This document shows positions 1-9,900 of a stretch of DNA of 64,000 nt, piece by piece. The DNA comes from Scedosporium boydii. Lineage: Eukaryota > Ascomycota > Sordariomycetes > Microascales > Microascaceae. The stretch covers positions 1 to 64,000 of the forward strand of contig NJFT01000181.1 of assembly GCA_002221725.1 (NCBI GenBank), written 5' to 3'. The notes beneath the pieces are model-generated. The model was not told the origin of the DNA and did no database searches. It worked only from the letters and a program-made list of their open reading frames with translations. A program made the position numbers and the translations under genes. The first letter of the stretch is position 1, and each line of letters begins with the position of its first letter.

Positions 1-1689
1 GAGGGAGAGGAGGAGGGGGAGTAGGAGACCGAGGAGTCGGTCGACAGTGGCGCCGCATGAATCGGAGCTAATGGAGGGGATGCGTAGTCTGCTTGTTTCG
101 GTCGATAAAGTGAGGTGGTTGAGCAGAGCGGAGTGGAGGTTCTGTGCCTCTGTTTCTCTGTTTCTGCTTGTACGAAGTATTTTCTCTGTGGCTGTACTTT
201 TGTATCCTTTGTCTCTTTTCTAGTTTTAGTAAAGTGAATCAATGAATGGGAGGGTCGCCTCGGCGTCTTTGAAATATCTTACTTCGTCCATGGCAGAGAC
301 AAGCACAATTGTCGTGAGGTTGAACCCGGCCCCACGGCGCCGAATCCAATTTTCCTTGGCGCCTCGACTGCTTCGTAGTTTACTTCGCAGACTAGTCGAA
401 GTCTTCGGAAGTCGCTCCCTGCCGCCCGTGTCTCCGCCCCGCTTGGCCCAAGCCCCGCCCCGTTGAATGTCCAAATCGGTCAAATGCAACAATTGATTGA
501 TTGCATCAACTGATCAATCTGATCTGGCCAACCCCGTCCAATTCTCCAAGTCTGCAATGGACCAGACCAGTCAACGGACCAGTCGCAATGATCCCGTCCA
601 ATGGCCCCGTCCAATAATCCCAACTTTGAAGGTCACCAACCACGCGCCACGGGCCAAGCAACGTTTCTTCCTCTCGCTTGGCCGTTGCCCCGTGAACCAC
701 GCCAACGCAAACAATAGTACGACACACGACGCAGATCAGTCCAACCCACTTCGTCAATCCATTGTTATCGGTATTATTACGACCCGCCCATGGAATTCTT
801 CATCCCGCAGTCCAAGGACTCGAGGATAGACATGCATGGCCAAAAAGGAATAATATCTATAATCTACCAGTACTAAGCAGCTAAGCAGTGGTCTGGTCTG
901 GTCTGATTCATGGTTAATCGTCCCTGCGCTCCGTGCCCTCCTATTTTCCGTGTCCCGCACTTGCACTTCGTCACGACAATCCTGCATTGATCATTGCTCA
1001 TTGATCCTTTGCTTCCCTGATCGATTATCCATTATCAAACTCTATTATCGTGACTCCGCTTACGCGCATCTTCTCTCTTCGTTTGCGAAGCACGGGCGTC
1101 GCACTTGCACCCCAAGGCCTCGATCCCCGGTGAACCCGCGTGTTGTTGTGACACGTCGTCAGCCCTTTTCATCCTGGTCATAACCGCTCCCCCTCCCCCA
1201 CAACCCTTTCCTCGATAATCTTACCTCGTCTTCTTTTGCGTGCTGCCAGCTCAGCACTGCAGGGTAGAGAGGATCGGGGAGTGAGAGTCAGAAATTCCCC
1301 TGTAAGAGTGTGCATTCCGAAGGCCAACAATCCAGTCATGATCACTCCTTGAGCTCGAGGAAAATCCACCCCTCCGTGGAGCATCCCCAGTCCATTGTCA
1401 CCAGTCACCAGTCAAAGCCAAGAAAAGGGAGCGCCCTCCGAGAATACGAGGTTTGGAAGGGAACCTGCACCCCTCATCCCGCTTCTCGCGTGTCGCGACA
1501 ACTCTATTTGTGCGTTCTTGGGGACAGCCCGCACCATGAGTTGGCCTCACCGGGCCTCGTACTGACTTCTCCCGGCTTTCCTTGCTTTTCGTCCCACACC
1601 CCTACCGCTGTTAATTGGGCCCAGGAAAACCTAACAAGAAAACTAAAAAAAACCATCACCTTCTTCCACGCTGCTTCCCGGTCCCGGCC
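1..1689. other. Intergenic left flank, no gene seen
   Basis: Only short, overlapping, low-quality reading frames lie here. The start is purine-rich (GGA/GAG), and one copy of the recurrent 9-mer TACGAAGTA sits at 171-179. The last 120 bases before the kelch gene are pyrimidine-rich with an A-rich patch, as in a fungal 5' leader. The first ~200 bases could be the flank of a gene outside the window, but nothing in them reads as protein. Confidence 0.5.
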
Positions 1690-4600
1690 ATGTCACACGG
1701 GGTTCGGCGACGGGCCCTCGCGGCCGGCCCGCACGCAGCTATCCGAAATGCACCTGTCGCCTTTCTTCTTCTTCTCCTCCTCCTCGTCGCCTGGGTGCCC
1801 GTCGTCCTGGCCGCCACCCCGGCAAAATTTCCTTATATGCCCACCACTATAATCGCGCCAGCCTTGACCTCCGAGGGAAGCGACTCGACTGCCCATAAGG
1901 CTTACGTATTCCGCCAGGCCGGCGGAAATGTCGAATTCCTTTCGCTGAATATCGGCGCCACGGTCGACGGAAAGAATGGGTGGGAGACCCTAACCGAGAA
2001 GCTCCCATTTATGGATGGGGCCTCTGACACCACGATATACTCGCCAGTCTTGACAGAAAATGGCCATCTCATCGTCTACGCGGGCGATTGTGACTTACCA
2101 AGCGACTTTCAAATCTGGACATATATTCCTTCAACCAACAGCAATGGGAAACCCTCCTGGGAGAAACAGACCATCTCTTCTGTGGACGGCAGCATCACAT
2201 ACCCCGGGCCCAACTTCCTTAGCGCTTCTGTGAGCTTTTCTTCCCAGGTCCAACCGACGGTTTCCGACCCCGTTGTCTACACCTTTGGGGGTATGTGCGC
2301 CAATTCGAGCGACGAGCTCACGAGCTGGCAGTATCTCGGCCGTTATACCAACCAGATGCGCAAGATTTCTCTCGAGTCAGATTCCAAGTACAGTCTCTCT
2401 ATCGTGCCGAGCAAGGGCCCCGTGCGTGAGGCTGGCTTTACGCTCACGAGGTTGCTCCCATCCCTAAATTACCGCGGAGACACCGTTACGCAGCGCTCCA
2501 ACTACGTCCTTCTCGGAGGTCATACTCAGGAGGCTTTCGTGAACATGAGCACGGCTGCGGTGTGGAATCTTCCCGAGGAGTCGTGGTCTTTCGTCAACAT
2601 CAAAGCCCCGACCACCCGGTCTGAAGAACTAAGAGCCGACATAGCCCTGGTATCGCAGCAGCCAGAGAGTGTGGCTGTCGATAGTAGATCTGGGCATACA
2701 ACAGTCCTGAGCGAGGATGGAACCACCCTAGTTCTATTGGGTGGCTGGGTCGGTAACGTCAACCGAGCCGCACAACCTCAGCTCGTGATGCTCCGGATGG
2801 GAGCGTCTTATGACGACTGGCAGTGGGTGATCCCTGGTGTTCAGCCCAGCGGCAACGGTGTCTACGGGCATGGTGCAGCTCTTCTACCCGGAAATGTCAT
2901 GATGGTGTATGGCGGTTACGAAATTACTCCTCCCAACTGGTCCAAGTCAAAGAGACAATCAAACTCGGACACGCCCCAGTTCCTCAACCTTACAAGTATG
3001 ACATGGGCCACCAGCTATGCGAATCCATCTTATTATTCTGGCCAGTCACCACCACCTTCCTCTCCTAGCGGTACCGGTGCGGCAGACAAAGACGACAATG
3101 CGAAGCGACTCGGCCTAGGCATTGGCCTTGGTGTCGGCATCCCTCTCATCATCGCCGCCATCGCGCTGTTCTTCTTCCATCGACAGCGTTCGAAGCGCAG
3201 GAGGACCTTACGTGACGACGCCATCCGTGCCCTGGCGCAAGATAGAGCCCTTTTCCTTCAGAGCGAAAATGAGATGGCGGAGCGAGACTACGACACCGGA
3301 TATGACTCATTGTCCTGGGCTCCTCCCACATGGTATACAGGAGGGCCTAACGCATATGATAATGTGGCGCGATCCCTCGGATATGAGACTCTGAGTAGCG
3401 GAAATAACAGAAATTCCATGTCGCTTCACCCCGCTCTGCAGATTCCGCGAAAGCCTGCCTCACGTAACTCGAGAGGCATGTACCAACCTGCCGGAGGCTC
3501 CATGACGTCCGGCATTCACCCAATTTATGAAGCAGATGAGGAAGTCGAGCAGCAAGAGAACAGAGGACGCGAAAACGACGACACTCCCAGCGCCGAATCA
3601 TCCAATGAGCCACATACTCCCGGTTCTCAGGTCCCTTCAGATCCATTTGCGACTCCGGTCCTTCCGGCAGCCCCCGTTCTATATCCTAGCGGGCGATCCT
3701 CTGCAACGCCAAGCCCCGAGGGACCTAGGATGGACCCCGAGGTGCAGGATTGGATGTCAGATGTGGACGCAATGGAGGGCCTACTTGCGCGGATGAACCG
3801 CCGACAAAGCGGAAGGGTTTCGCCCACGAAATCTTCAAACCCATCCTTGATTACGGACGAAGATGCTCGGACAGGAAGTAACCTGTCAGACCGCAGCGCG
3901 GTCAGCCTCGCACGATCGACATCAGGGAGGTCTTATCTCCGCCCTCTCAGTTTCGGCGCTGGTTTCGGTACTAACGCGGCTGCCGACGGTCGACTCGGCA
4001 GTTCGAGCAGCAGCAGCCCTTCTTACAGCACGGCAAAGTCCAACTTCACCACCTTGCAGGCTGAAGGACCGAATCTACTCTACGCCGGCGGTAGTGGTGA
4101 GCCGGATCACGACCGCCACTACCACCACGATAATGACGAAGAGCACGACGATGATATCATACCTGTTCCTGGGAGCCCTAGCAAGATGAAACCCCGTCGC
4201 GGATGGTTAGGCAGCCTTCGCCGCGTTTTCGGTCCCGGAGCGGGCCCATCCCAAGACCATCCTAGCGAGCCCTCGCCAACACGCGCTTCCGTGGAGCACA
4301 CTTCGACAGATTATGACCACCGCCCTTCGGGGTTGAGCAGTATTAGCGGCTCTCTGCTCCGGAGAAAACAGGGCAAACACGCATGGGAGTCGGAGGTTCC
4401 CGGGTCGGGAACAGCCAGTGGACTAACCGTGCCGGCGGAGCAGGAGCCGAGATGTTCGACCGAGACGGATTGGGATATTGAGAGGGCGGTGGAGCAGCGT
4501 CTTGTTCAAGTTATGTTTACAGTGCCCAAAGAGAAGTTGAGAGTGGTCAATGCGGAGGTGGAAGGAGAGGCAGAAGCCGGAATGTCTGGTCTTGATGGTG

Positions 4601-5052
4601 AAAAGCCTACCGAGGAGTTGGTGCGAGGGCCCGAAGGGGGTTCTCAAACGACGTACGGTGGTGAGATTCTGAGTGAGAAGCAGGCGCTCGAAGAAGCCTC
4701 GCTTTCGGCGCATCCGATCCACAACGACCAAGTGTCGGATTTGGAAGACCCTTTCCTTGAGCCCCTACACGGCGAGGTTTCGTCCGAATCCGAAGGGGTT
4801 CATGGCCACTCTTTAGAGGAGCGAATCGTTCCAGAAGCTCTGGTGAAACCACTATCGCCATCCAGTTTCCAGCCACCGACACCCGAAATACCGCAACGCA
4901 ACGTTATGCGGGATACACCGCCCAGCAGGGAATCCGAATTACTACGTACGGCTGACTCGATGAAGTTTGAAAAACCGAAGACCAAGGTGTTGGAGATGGT
5001 TGAGTCGATTGAAGGGAGAAGTAGAGAGGGATCTCCCCGGCGAGGGAAATGA
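1690..5052 (+). CDS. Kelch/galactose-oxidase-like single-pass membrane protein
   Basis: An intron-free gene for about 1120 residues. The frame is open from 1615, but the first ATG is at 1690. An N-terminal basic stretch is followed by a hydrophobic run (about residues 24-41, LLLLLLLVAWVPVVLA), read as a signal peptide or anchor. Residues ~50-450 contain kelch-style blade motifs such as VYTFGGMC, YVLLGGH, LVLLGGW and MMVYGGY, so a beta-propeller is likely. A glycine-rich transmembrane helix (residues ~474-497, starting LGLGIGLGVGIPLIIAAIAL) is followed by a basic stop-transfer (HRQRSKRRR). The remaining ~620 residues form a charged, Ser/Pro-rich, apparently disordered cytoplasmic tail. By topology this is an extracellular propeller with a long internal tail, which suggests a surface sensor or adhesin-like protein. 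The function and partners are not known to me. No catalytic galactose-oxidase tyrosine/cysteine pair could be assigned. Confidence 0.85.
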   Translation: MSHGVRRRALAAGPHAAIRNAPVAFLLLLLLLVAWVPVVLAATPAKFPYMPTTIIAPALTSEGSDSTAHKAYVFRQAGGNVEFLSLNIGATVDGKNGWETLTEKLPFMDGASDTTIYSPVLTENGHLIVYAGDCDLPSDFQIWTYIPSTNSNGKPSWEKQTISSVDGSITYPGPNFLSASVSFSSQVQPTVSDPVVYTFGGMCANSSDELTSWQYLGRYTNQMRKISLESDSKYSLSIVPSKGPVREAGFTLTRLLPSLNYRGDTVTQRSNYVLLGGHTQEAFVNMSTAAVWNLPEESWSFVNIKAPTTRSEELRADIALVSQQPESVAVDSRSGHTTVLSEDGTTLVLLGGWVGNVNRAAQPQLVMLRMGASYDDWQWVIPGVQPSGNGVYGHGAALLPGNVMMVYGGYEITPPNWSKSKRQSNSDTPQFLNLTSMTWATSYANPSYYSGQSPPPSSPSGTGAADKDDNAKRLGLGIGLGVGIPLIIAAIALFFFHRQRSKRRRTLRDDAIRALAQDRALFLQSENEMAERDYDTGYDSLSWAPPTWYTGGPNAYDNVARSLGYETLSSGNNRNSMSLHPALQIPRKPASRNSRGMYQPAGGSMTSGIHPIYEADEEVEQQENRGRENDDTPSAESSNEPHTPGSQVPSDPFATPVLPAAPVLYPSGRSSATPSPEGPRMDPEVQDWMSDVDAMEGLLARMNRRQSGRVSPTKSSNPSLITDEDARTGSNLSDRSAVSLARSTSGRSYLRPLSFGAGFGTNAAADGRLGSSSSSSPSYSTAKSNFTTLQAEGPNLLYAGGSGEPDHDRHYHHDNDEEHDDDIIPVPGSPSKMKPRRGWLGSLRRVFGPGAGPSQDHPSEPSPTRASVEHTSTDYDHRPSGLSSISGSLLRRKQGKHAWESEVPGSGTASGLTVPAEQEPRCSTETDWDIERAVEQRLVQVMFTVPKEKLRVVNAEVEGEAEAGMSGLDGEKPTEELVRGPEGGSQTTYGGEILSEKQALEEASLSAHPIHNDQVSDLEDPFLEPLHGEVSSESEGVHGHSLEERIVPEALVKPLSPSSFQPPTPEIPQRNVMRDTPPSRESELLRTADSMKFEKPKTKVLEMVESIEGRSREGSPRRGK

Positions 5053-5777
5053 GAGACCATAGATATGGTGAACGGTGTGTGGTTTATTTTTTTGTCTTTA
5101 TTATTTTTTTTTTCTTCTTTTACTGTTATTCTTTCTTTGATTTGGCGAGGCTAGGGTTTTTCTTCTTCTTTTTGGTATATATAATTATGGCGGAACCCGA
5201 ATAGGGAGAAAGAGAGGGATTGGTCTGTTTGATAGGAATGGGGGAGAGACGGGATGGCGTGTGGATATGGGTTAGGGGATGGGGAACTTGGGCGGACTGG
5301 TACGATTACGAGTCAAGGATAACATTGATGTGTAGGATGCGAAACGGATTGATGGGGTTTTCTTTGAAGGGTATTTATTGTATGTATTCTTTCTTGGAAT
5401 TTGGGCGCAAATCTGCTTTTTGGATATGGGATGGGTTTTACGGACGTTCGATGCATTTCACGGTCGTTCAGGGATTGCACCTTGCTCCTAAAGCTTAGAC
5501 GATACTATATATACGTGTTTATATCGCTGGCATACTTGATGAGCACCAGTGCTGTACGAACTTGTGACTGGGATCGTGGATTTGTTTAAATGCAGAGAGA
5601 GTCGAGAATACAATTTACTATCTGAGAAAACTACGCGCAACCCAACAGAGTGGTGGTTGCCAGCCCCTACTAGGAAACAAGACTCCGAACGCCAAGCTAA
5701 CAAAATCTAACGATTCCGCTCTACGGATGCACTATAACCCATCTTAACAGTGAAAGGAAAAAAAAAAAAAGAGTCTA
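5053..5777. other. Convergent intergenic spacer
   Basis: The 3' flanks of the kelch gene (+) and the phosphodiesterase gene (-) meet here. T-rich tracts at about 5085-5125 fit a 3' UTR/polyadenylation region of the left gene. An A-run near 5759-5770 (T-rich on the minus strand) does the same for the right gene. No additional gene is seen. Confidence 0.6.
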
Positions 5778-6986
5778 CTATTCCCCATTCTGCAGGCCTC
5801 CATCGACCCTCTTCGTCAGTCCCGCATTCCGCTCAATGACCGAATCAACAAGCGCCTTCCCGGGGAAGTCAATGATCACCACACCTGCCCGGCCCGGCGT
5901 ATCCGGATCCTCCAACCAGATGCCCGTCCTGTCATTCATCCCGAGGATCTGCCTATCGTTGAGCGGACCAGCCGCAGCCTCGATGGGCAAGACGCCGAAG
6001 GAAGCGCTGAGATGGGATAGGAACAGCACGGAGTTGTCATCGGGCCTGTTCCTCGCCAGGTGCAAGTTGGACTCGATGGCCACCCACTTATCCTCGAGAT
6101 GGTAGATGGTGGGGATTTCCCAGAGGTCTTCGAGTTCCATCAGCGACGACTCCCAGAGGAGACCGTAGTGCCTCTCCTCGGCGGGGAAGTTCTCGAGCAG
6201 GAGGATCTTCCCGCGCAGGTCTCCCAGGGTGGGGAGGTACGCGGACTGCGGGGACTCGACGGGGACCTCGAACAGATGCTTGCTGAAACCGGGCGAGGTC
6301 TCGGGGTTCTCGAGGCGGAAGTGGTTGAAGACCTCCTCGAACGTCTTGTTCCACTCTTTCGCATCGCCAACGGGCTTGCCCTCTTCCTTGAGCCGCATGA
6401 TGATGGTTTCGTCCGGGTGGGCGTCTAAGAAGGCGAACATCTCCAGGGCGACGTCGGTAAAGGTGTATCCCGTGTAGCTGATGGAGTGGTAGATTCCTAT
6501 CGTGTGGTTGACGAGCCTGCCCCGGATGTCGAAATAGCGCACGCCGGCGTTCAGTTGGGTGCTGAGGTTATGGCTTTGGCACTGCAGGCGGATATTCTTC
6601 ACCATGTCGTAGGTCATGGTGTCGTGAGTTCCCGGAATGGATAAGCTTGTGATGTTGACATCGTCCGGGATCGATGCCATCCAATCCGGATTATAGGCCT
6701 GGTCAATATCGAAAGAATAAGGCGACTCGTACCCATGATAACATTTCGCTCCTCCCCAGCTAAACATGCAATGTCCGATCGAGAGCAGAGCCGTAAATAG
6801 AGCCATAGCGATAAAGGCGCAGAGAGCGATGAGGACTACAGACGCGACACTTCGTCTTCTGGCCGGCCGATTCAGGGGAGCGTACCTCGCCCCGCCGAGC
6901 TGGCGCAGGCCCATTAATTTATCGCAGTCTCTCCATAGCGGTAGCTGCTTCTCTGACGGACTGAAGGTATCGGCGGTCCCTCGCAT
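5778..6986 (-). CDS. PI-PLC X-domain-like membrane phosphodiesterase
   Basis: A single-exon gene for about 402 residues. The frame extends to 7004, but the first ATG on the minus strand is at 6986-6984. A basic cytoplasmic N-terminus (NRPARRR) precedes one transmembrane segment (residues ~47-70), so the protein is probably type II with the enzyme domain outside or in the lumen. The C-terminal domain fits the bacterial-type PI-PLC X / PLC-like phosphodiesterase TIM-barrel family. LSIPGTHDTMTYDM carries the first catalytic His (about 121), RYFDIRGRL follows, and IGIYHSISYTG carries the second (about 167). A repeat of hydrophobic strands (ETIIMRLKEEG, LRGKILLLENFP) continues the barrel. The family cleaves phosphatidylinositol or GPI-type phosphodiesters without calcium. 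The true substrate here is unknown. It converges on the kelch gene. Confidence 0.85.
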   Translation of the reverse strand: MRGTADTFSPSEKQLPLWRDCDKLMGLRQLGGARYAPLNRPARRRSVASVVLIALCAFIAMALFTALLSIGHCMFSWGGAKCYHGYESPYSFDIDQAYNPDWMASIPDDVNITSLSIPGTHDTMTYDMVKNIRLQCQSHNLSTQLNAGVRYFDIRGRLVNHTIGIYHSISYTGYTFTDVALEMFAFLDAHPDETIIMRLKEEGKPVGDAKEWNKTFEEVFNHFRLENPETSPGFSKHLFEVPVESPQSAYLPTLGDLRGKILLLENFPAEERHYGLLWESSLMELEDLWEIPTIYHLEDKWVAIESNLHLARNRPDDNSVLFLSHLSASFGVLPIEAAAGPLNDRQILGMNDRTGIWLEDPDTPGRAGVVIIDFPGKALVDSVIERNAGLTKRVDGGLQNGE

Positions 6987-9900
6987 GATGAGGGCAAATG
7001 ACAAGTGAGTCCAAGGTTAAGTTGGTGGGTTGACCAGCTTTAGGGGGCAGGCGCGATGTTTCGGCCTCGGTACGTGGTGTATTGATTGAGCCAGGCAGAT
7101 GCTCGAGAACCGGCCTCTCCGGGTTAACTCCTGCGAGGTTCGAACGGGACGAGAGAAAAGAGCGAAACACAGAGGCCGTCGCGCCCACGACGTAACACAA
7201 AACACCAACAGGCTTATATTACTCGAAAGGCTTGGATGTAAGCAGACTTGTTGGGATCTCAACGACGAAGTGCTCACATGGGCTTCAGGCTTCAGGTTCT
7301 AACCCAATAATCCGGGCACATGACCTGGACATGCCCAGGCGGAGGTTGGTTGCTGTGTCGGATTGTGGCAGATGCCTCAAGCCGGCAAGTTCCACCGCAG
7401 TTTTGCCCCGAAGCCGGAACGAATTGGACGATTGAAGGAGGCTGCGTGGGGTTGTGGAAAATGGGGAAGGGGCAGTGATGGCGTCATAGCCAGACCAGCT
7501 GGCTCTTTCTGTGTTATAAAGTATGAAGCAGACTCCTCATCTCCTCATAATTTGGCAACGAGTGAACCCTCCCCACCGCCTCGCGCCATTGAAGGCGTTG
7601 AGGATGAGGGCAAAAGCGAGAGCTTGGGTCAATGAGCAGCAGATGATCGCAGTCCCATGAGTGTGACGAGGGGGATTTAACTCACCGAAGAAGCAGTTGC
7701 CACACCCAGGGGCAGGTAGATTAGTTTACTGAGTGCAATCAATTGATCTCGGTTCCTGACTATCAAAAACCACCAAATTCTGACGGGAAAATTGAGCTTA
7801 AGGCACTAAAGTTTGAGAACGAGGGCACTGTGCAACCATGACGAAACCCGGCACGTTACGATCTTGACAGCTCTGAGACGCTCTGTTGAGAACACTGTCA
7901 ATGTTGGCCAGGTCACGCTTCCCTGGGAAAACTGGAAGCTTGTGCTGCGGATAGACACGTGAACATTGGCGAGTTGGTGTCTCTCGATGTTTTCGTTGCT
8001 TCGTCTCGACCTTCCGTATTTTTGGCTTGGTGTTGCATTGGCCATCTCCAAGAGTTGCAAGAGCTCCGAACATGCCACCCGACATTTCATTGGAAACGGC
8101 TCTTGCCCAGCTCGATTTGTTAATGGACGGTGTTGATAATGTAACCGGGCCATATCCGCCATCTCCCAGCAGTCCTTCGCACTCAGTAGAGCTGCTGCTG
8201 TGGTCTTCACCTCTTCACTCTGGCTTGATCCTCCAGAAGTTAGTCAGATACCACACCAGGAATGGAATACGAAGCAATCACAAGATTCTCTGGCAATCAA
8301 GTGGTCGAGATCACTTCTTATCGCTTTCACTCATGATATGTCCTTTCGAAAAATCCTATCCTGCATAGACGCCAGCTGCCATTTATAGATTAGATTTTAC
8401 TTTCGAACATGATGTCACGGACGGCCCAAGGACATGTGGTCGGCGAAGATCAGGCACTTTTTTGGCCTCCATGTTCGTCGTGGCGAACAATTCGAACTAA
8501 ACTTTTAACAAAGAAAGGGAGGAAAAACGTGGCTGACTCGCCCCCACTGCCATGGAGGCAAGGGCTTGGTATCATTTAAATATGCACCAATACCAATAGC
8601 TTGGGCGAGATATCATCATACCTCGCTCATCGATGCGAGGTGGTCTGATGCATCGATGCATACGCTGAGTCACATTGGTTGTGGGAAAACAAAATCCACC
8701 AAAAGTACCGTACGAGTGAATGTGTCCGAAGCACGAAGGGAGTAATGCATCTATCTCTCTTGCATTCTCACATCAGCATATCATCCCGTCCATTTTCGAT
8801 GTGCCAATAGTCCGTTCGCAGCAATTTACGGATTGCATTTGCGCTTCTGTCGTCATATGAAAGCGGAAACCAACTGCCAGATAGGACGGAATCCATGGCT
8901 CACGACTACCCCTGTGCCGCAAACTGATTGTTTCGCGTGACCCCAGATGCAGCAAGGAGTTTTGAAATATGTCTGTTGCCGTGAGCGTTCAAGCTTAGTT
9001 GCGGGGACGTCAATTTCTTGATATAAGATGTGATATTTTTGGAGTTTTACGTTTCTGATGTTCCATCCCAGCAGCGGCCTCTTGGGGAGACATGGAGAAT
9101 GACACGGGATTCAGCATATCATCATATTTTTTGTGCTTTGCCGAGTCTGGCTGAAAGGTGTCTCTTACCCATACCACTAGCAAGAGTTAACTGGCCATGC
9201 TCATGCACGCCGAACCTTGAAATCTTGACTCTGCTGGTCCATCTAGTGTAGGTGGAGCTTTGCATCTGAGCACATCAAGAGATTGCAAGCAGTTCCGTGG
9301 TGGGGCTGCTCCCTGATATTTCGGATGCATCCCTCTCTCTGTATTATGTGGAAAACGGAAAAAAGGAAGACTCGAGTGTTCGGTTTTGCCACCCAGAAGG
9401 CAAGCTAATAAGCATGAATGTGAGTCGATATTATTCGTCTCCTTGCAGTCCCCGACAAAGTTAAAAAGAAAAGAAAAAAAGTATGGTGATGATGGTGGCA
9501 TCGTGTTTGTGAGGATGCGGAAATCGTGAGCCAAAGCAATGCGTCGTCTTGGCCTGACCACTGGCTATGACGAGTTGCCGTATTCTCTAAAGCCCCATGC
9601 TCTTCAAAATCCCCTTGTTGGACAACTGGAAATTTGTATTATCAATGGGAGGAGAGAATGCTCAGTTGACGCGATGATGAATGGCGTAAACTCGACGGGG
9701 CAAGTATTCGCTCACGACTCCTCCATACTTTCATACTTCGTGCTTCGTCCTTGGAAGTAGGATCAGTTCGGCTCAGAGTGCGTGTCTAAACCAAGGCTTT
9801 AAAATTACGATGGACCACGCCTCTTGCGCAATGATCATGGATGTGGGCGTTTCAGCCTCTCGCTTGGCTGACCAAGCAAGATGCAGATGGAGCGTGGGAT

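Noticed and set aside
1310..1852. 180-codon frame overlapping the kelch start
   Set aside because: Different frame from the kelch gene, no domain; leader and shadow sequence.
7125..7155. GAGGTTCGAACGGGAC resembling a tRNA T-arm
   Set aside because: No matching A box, anticodon stem or acceptor stem could be built around it.
7806..8368. Opposed frames at 7806-8210 (-) and 8027-8368 (+)
   Set aside because: They overlap on opposite strands and neither looks like protein.
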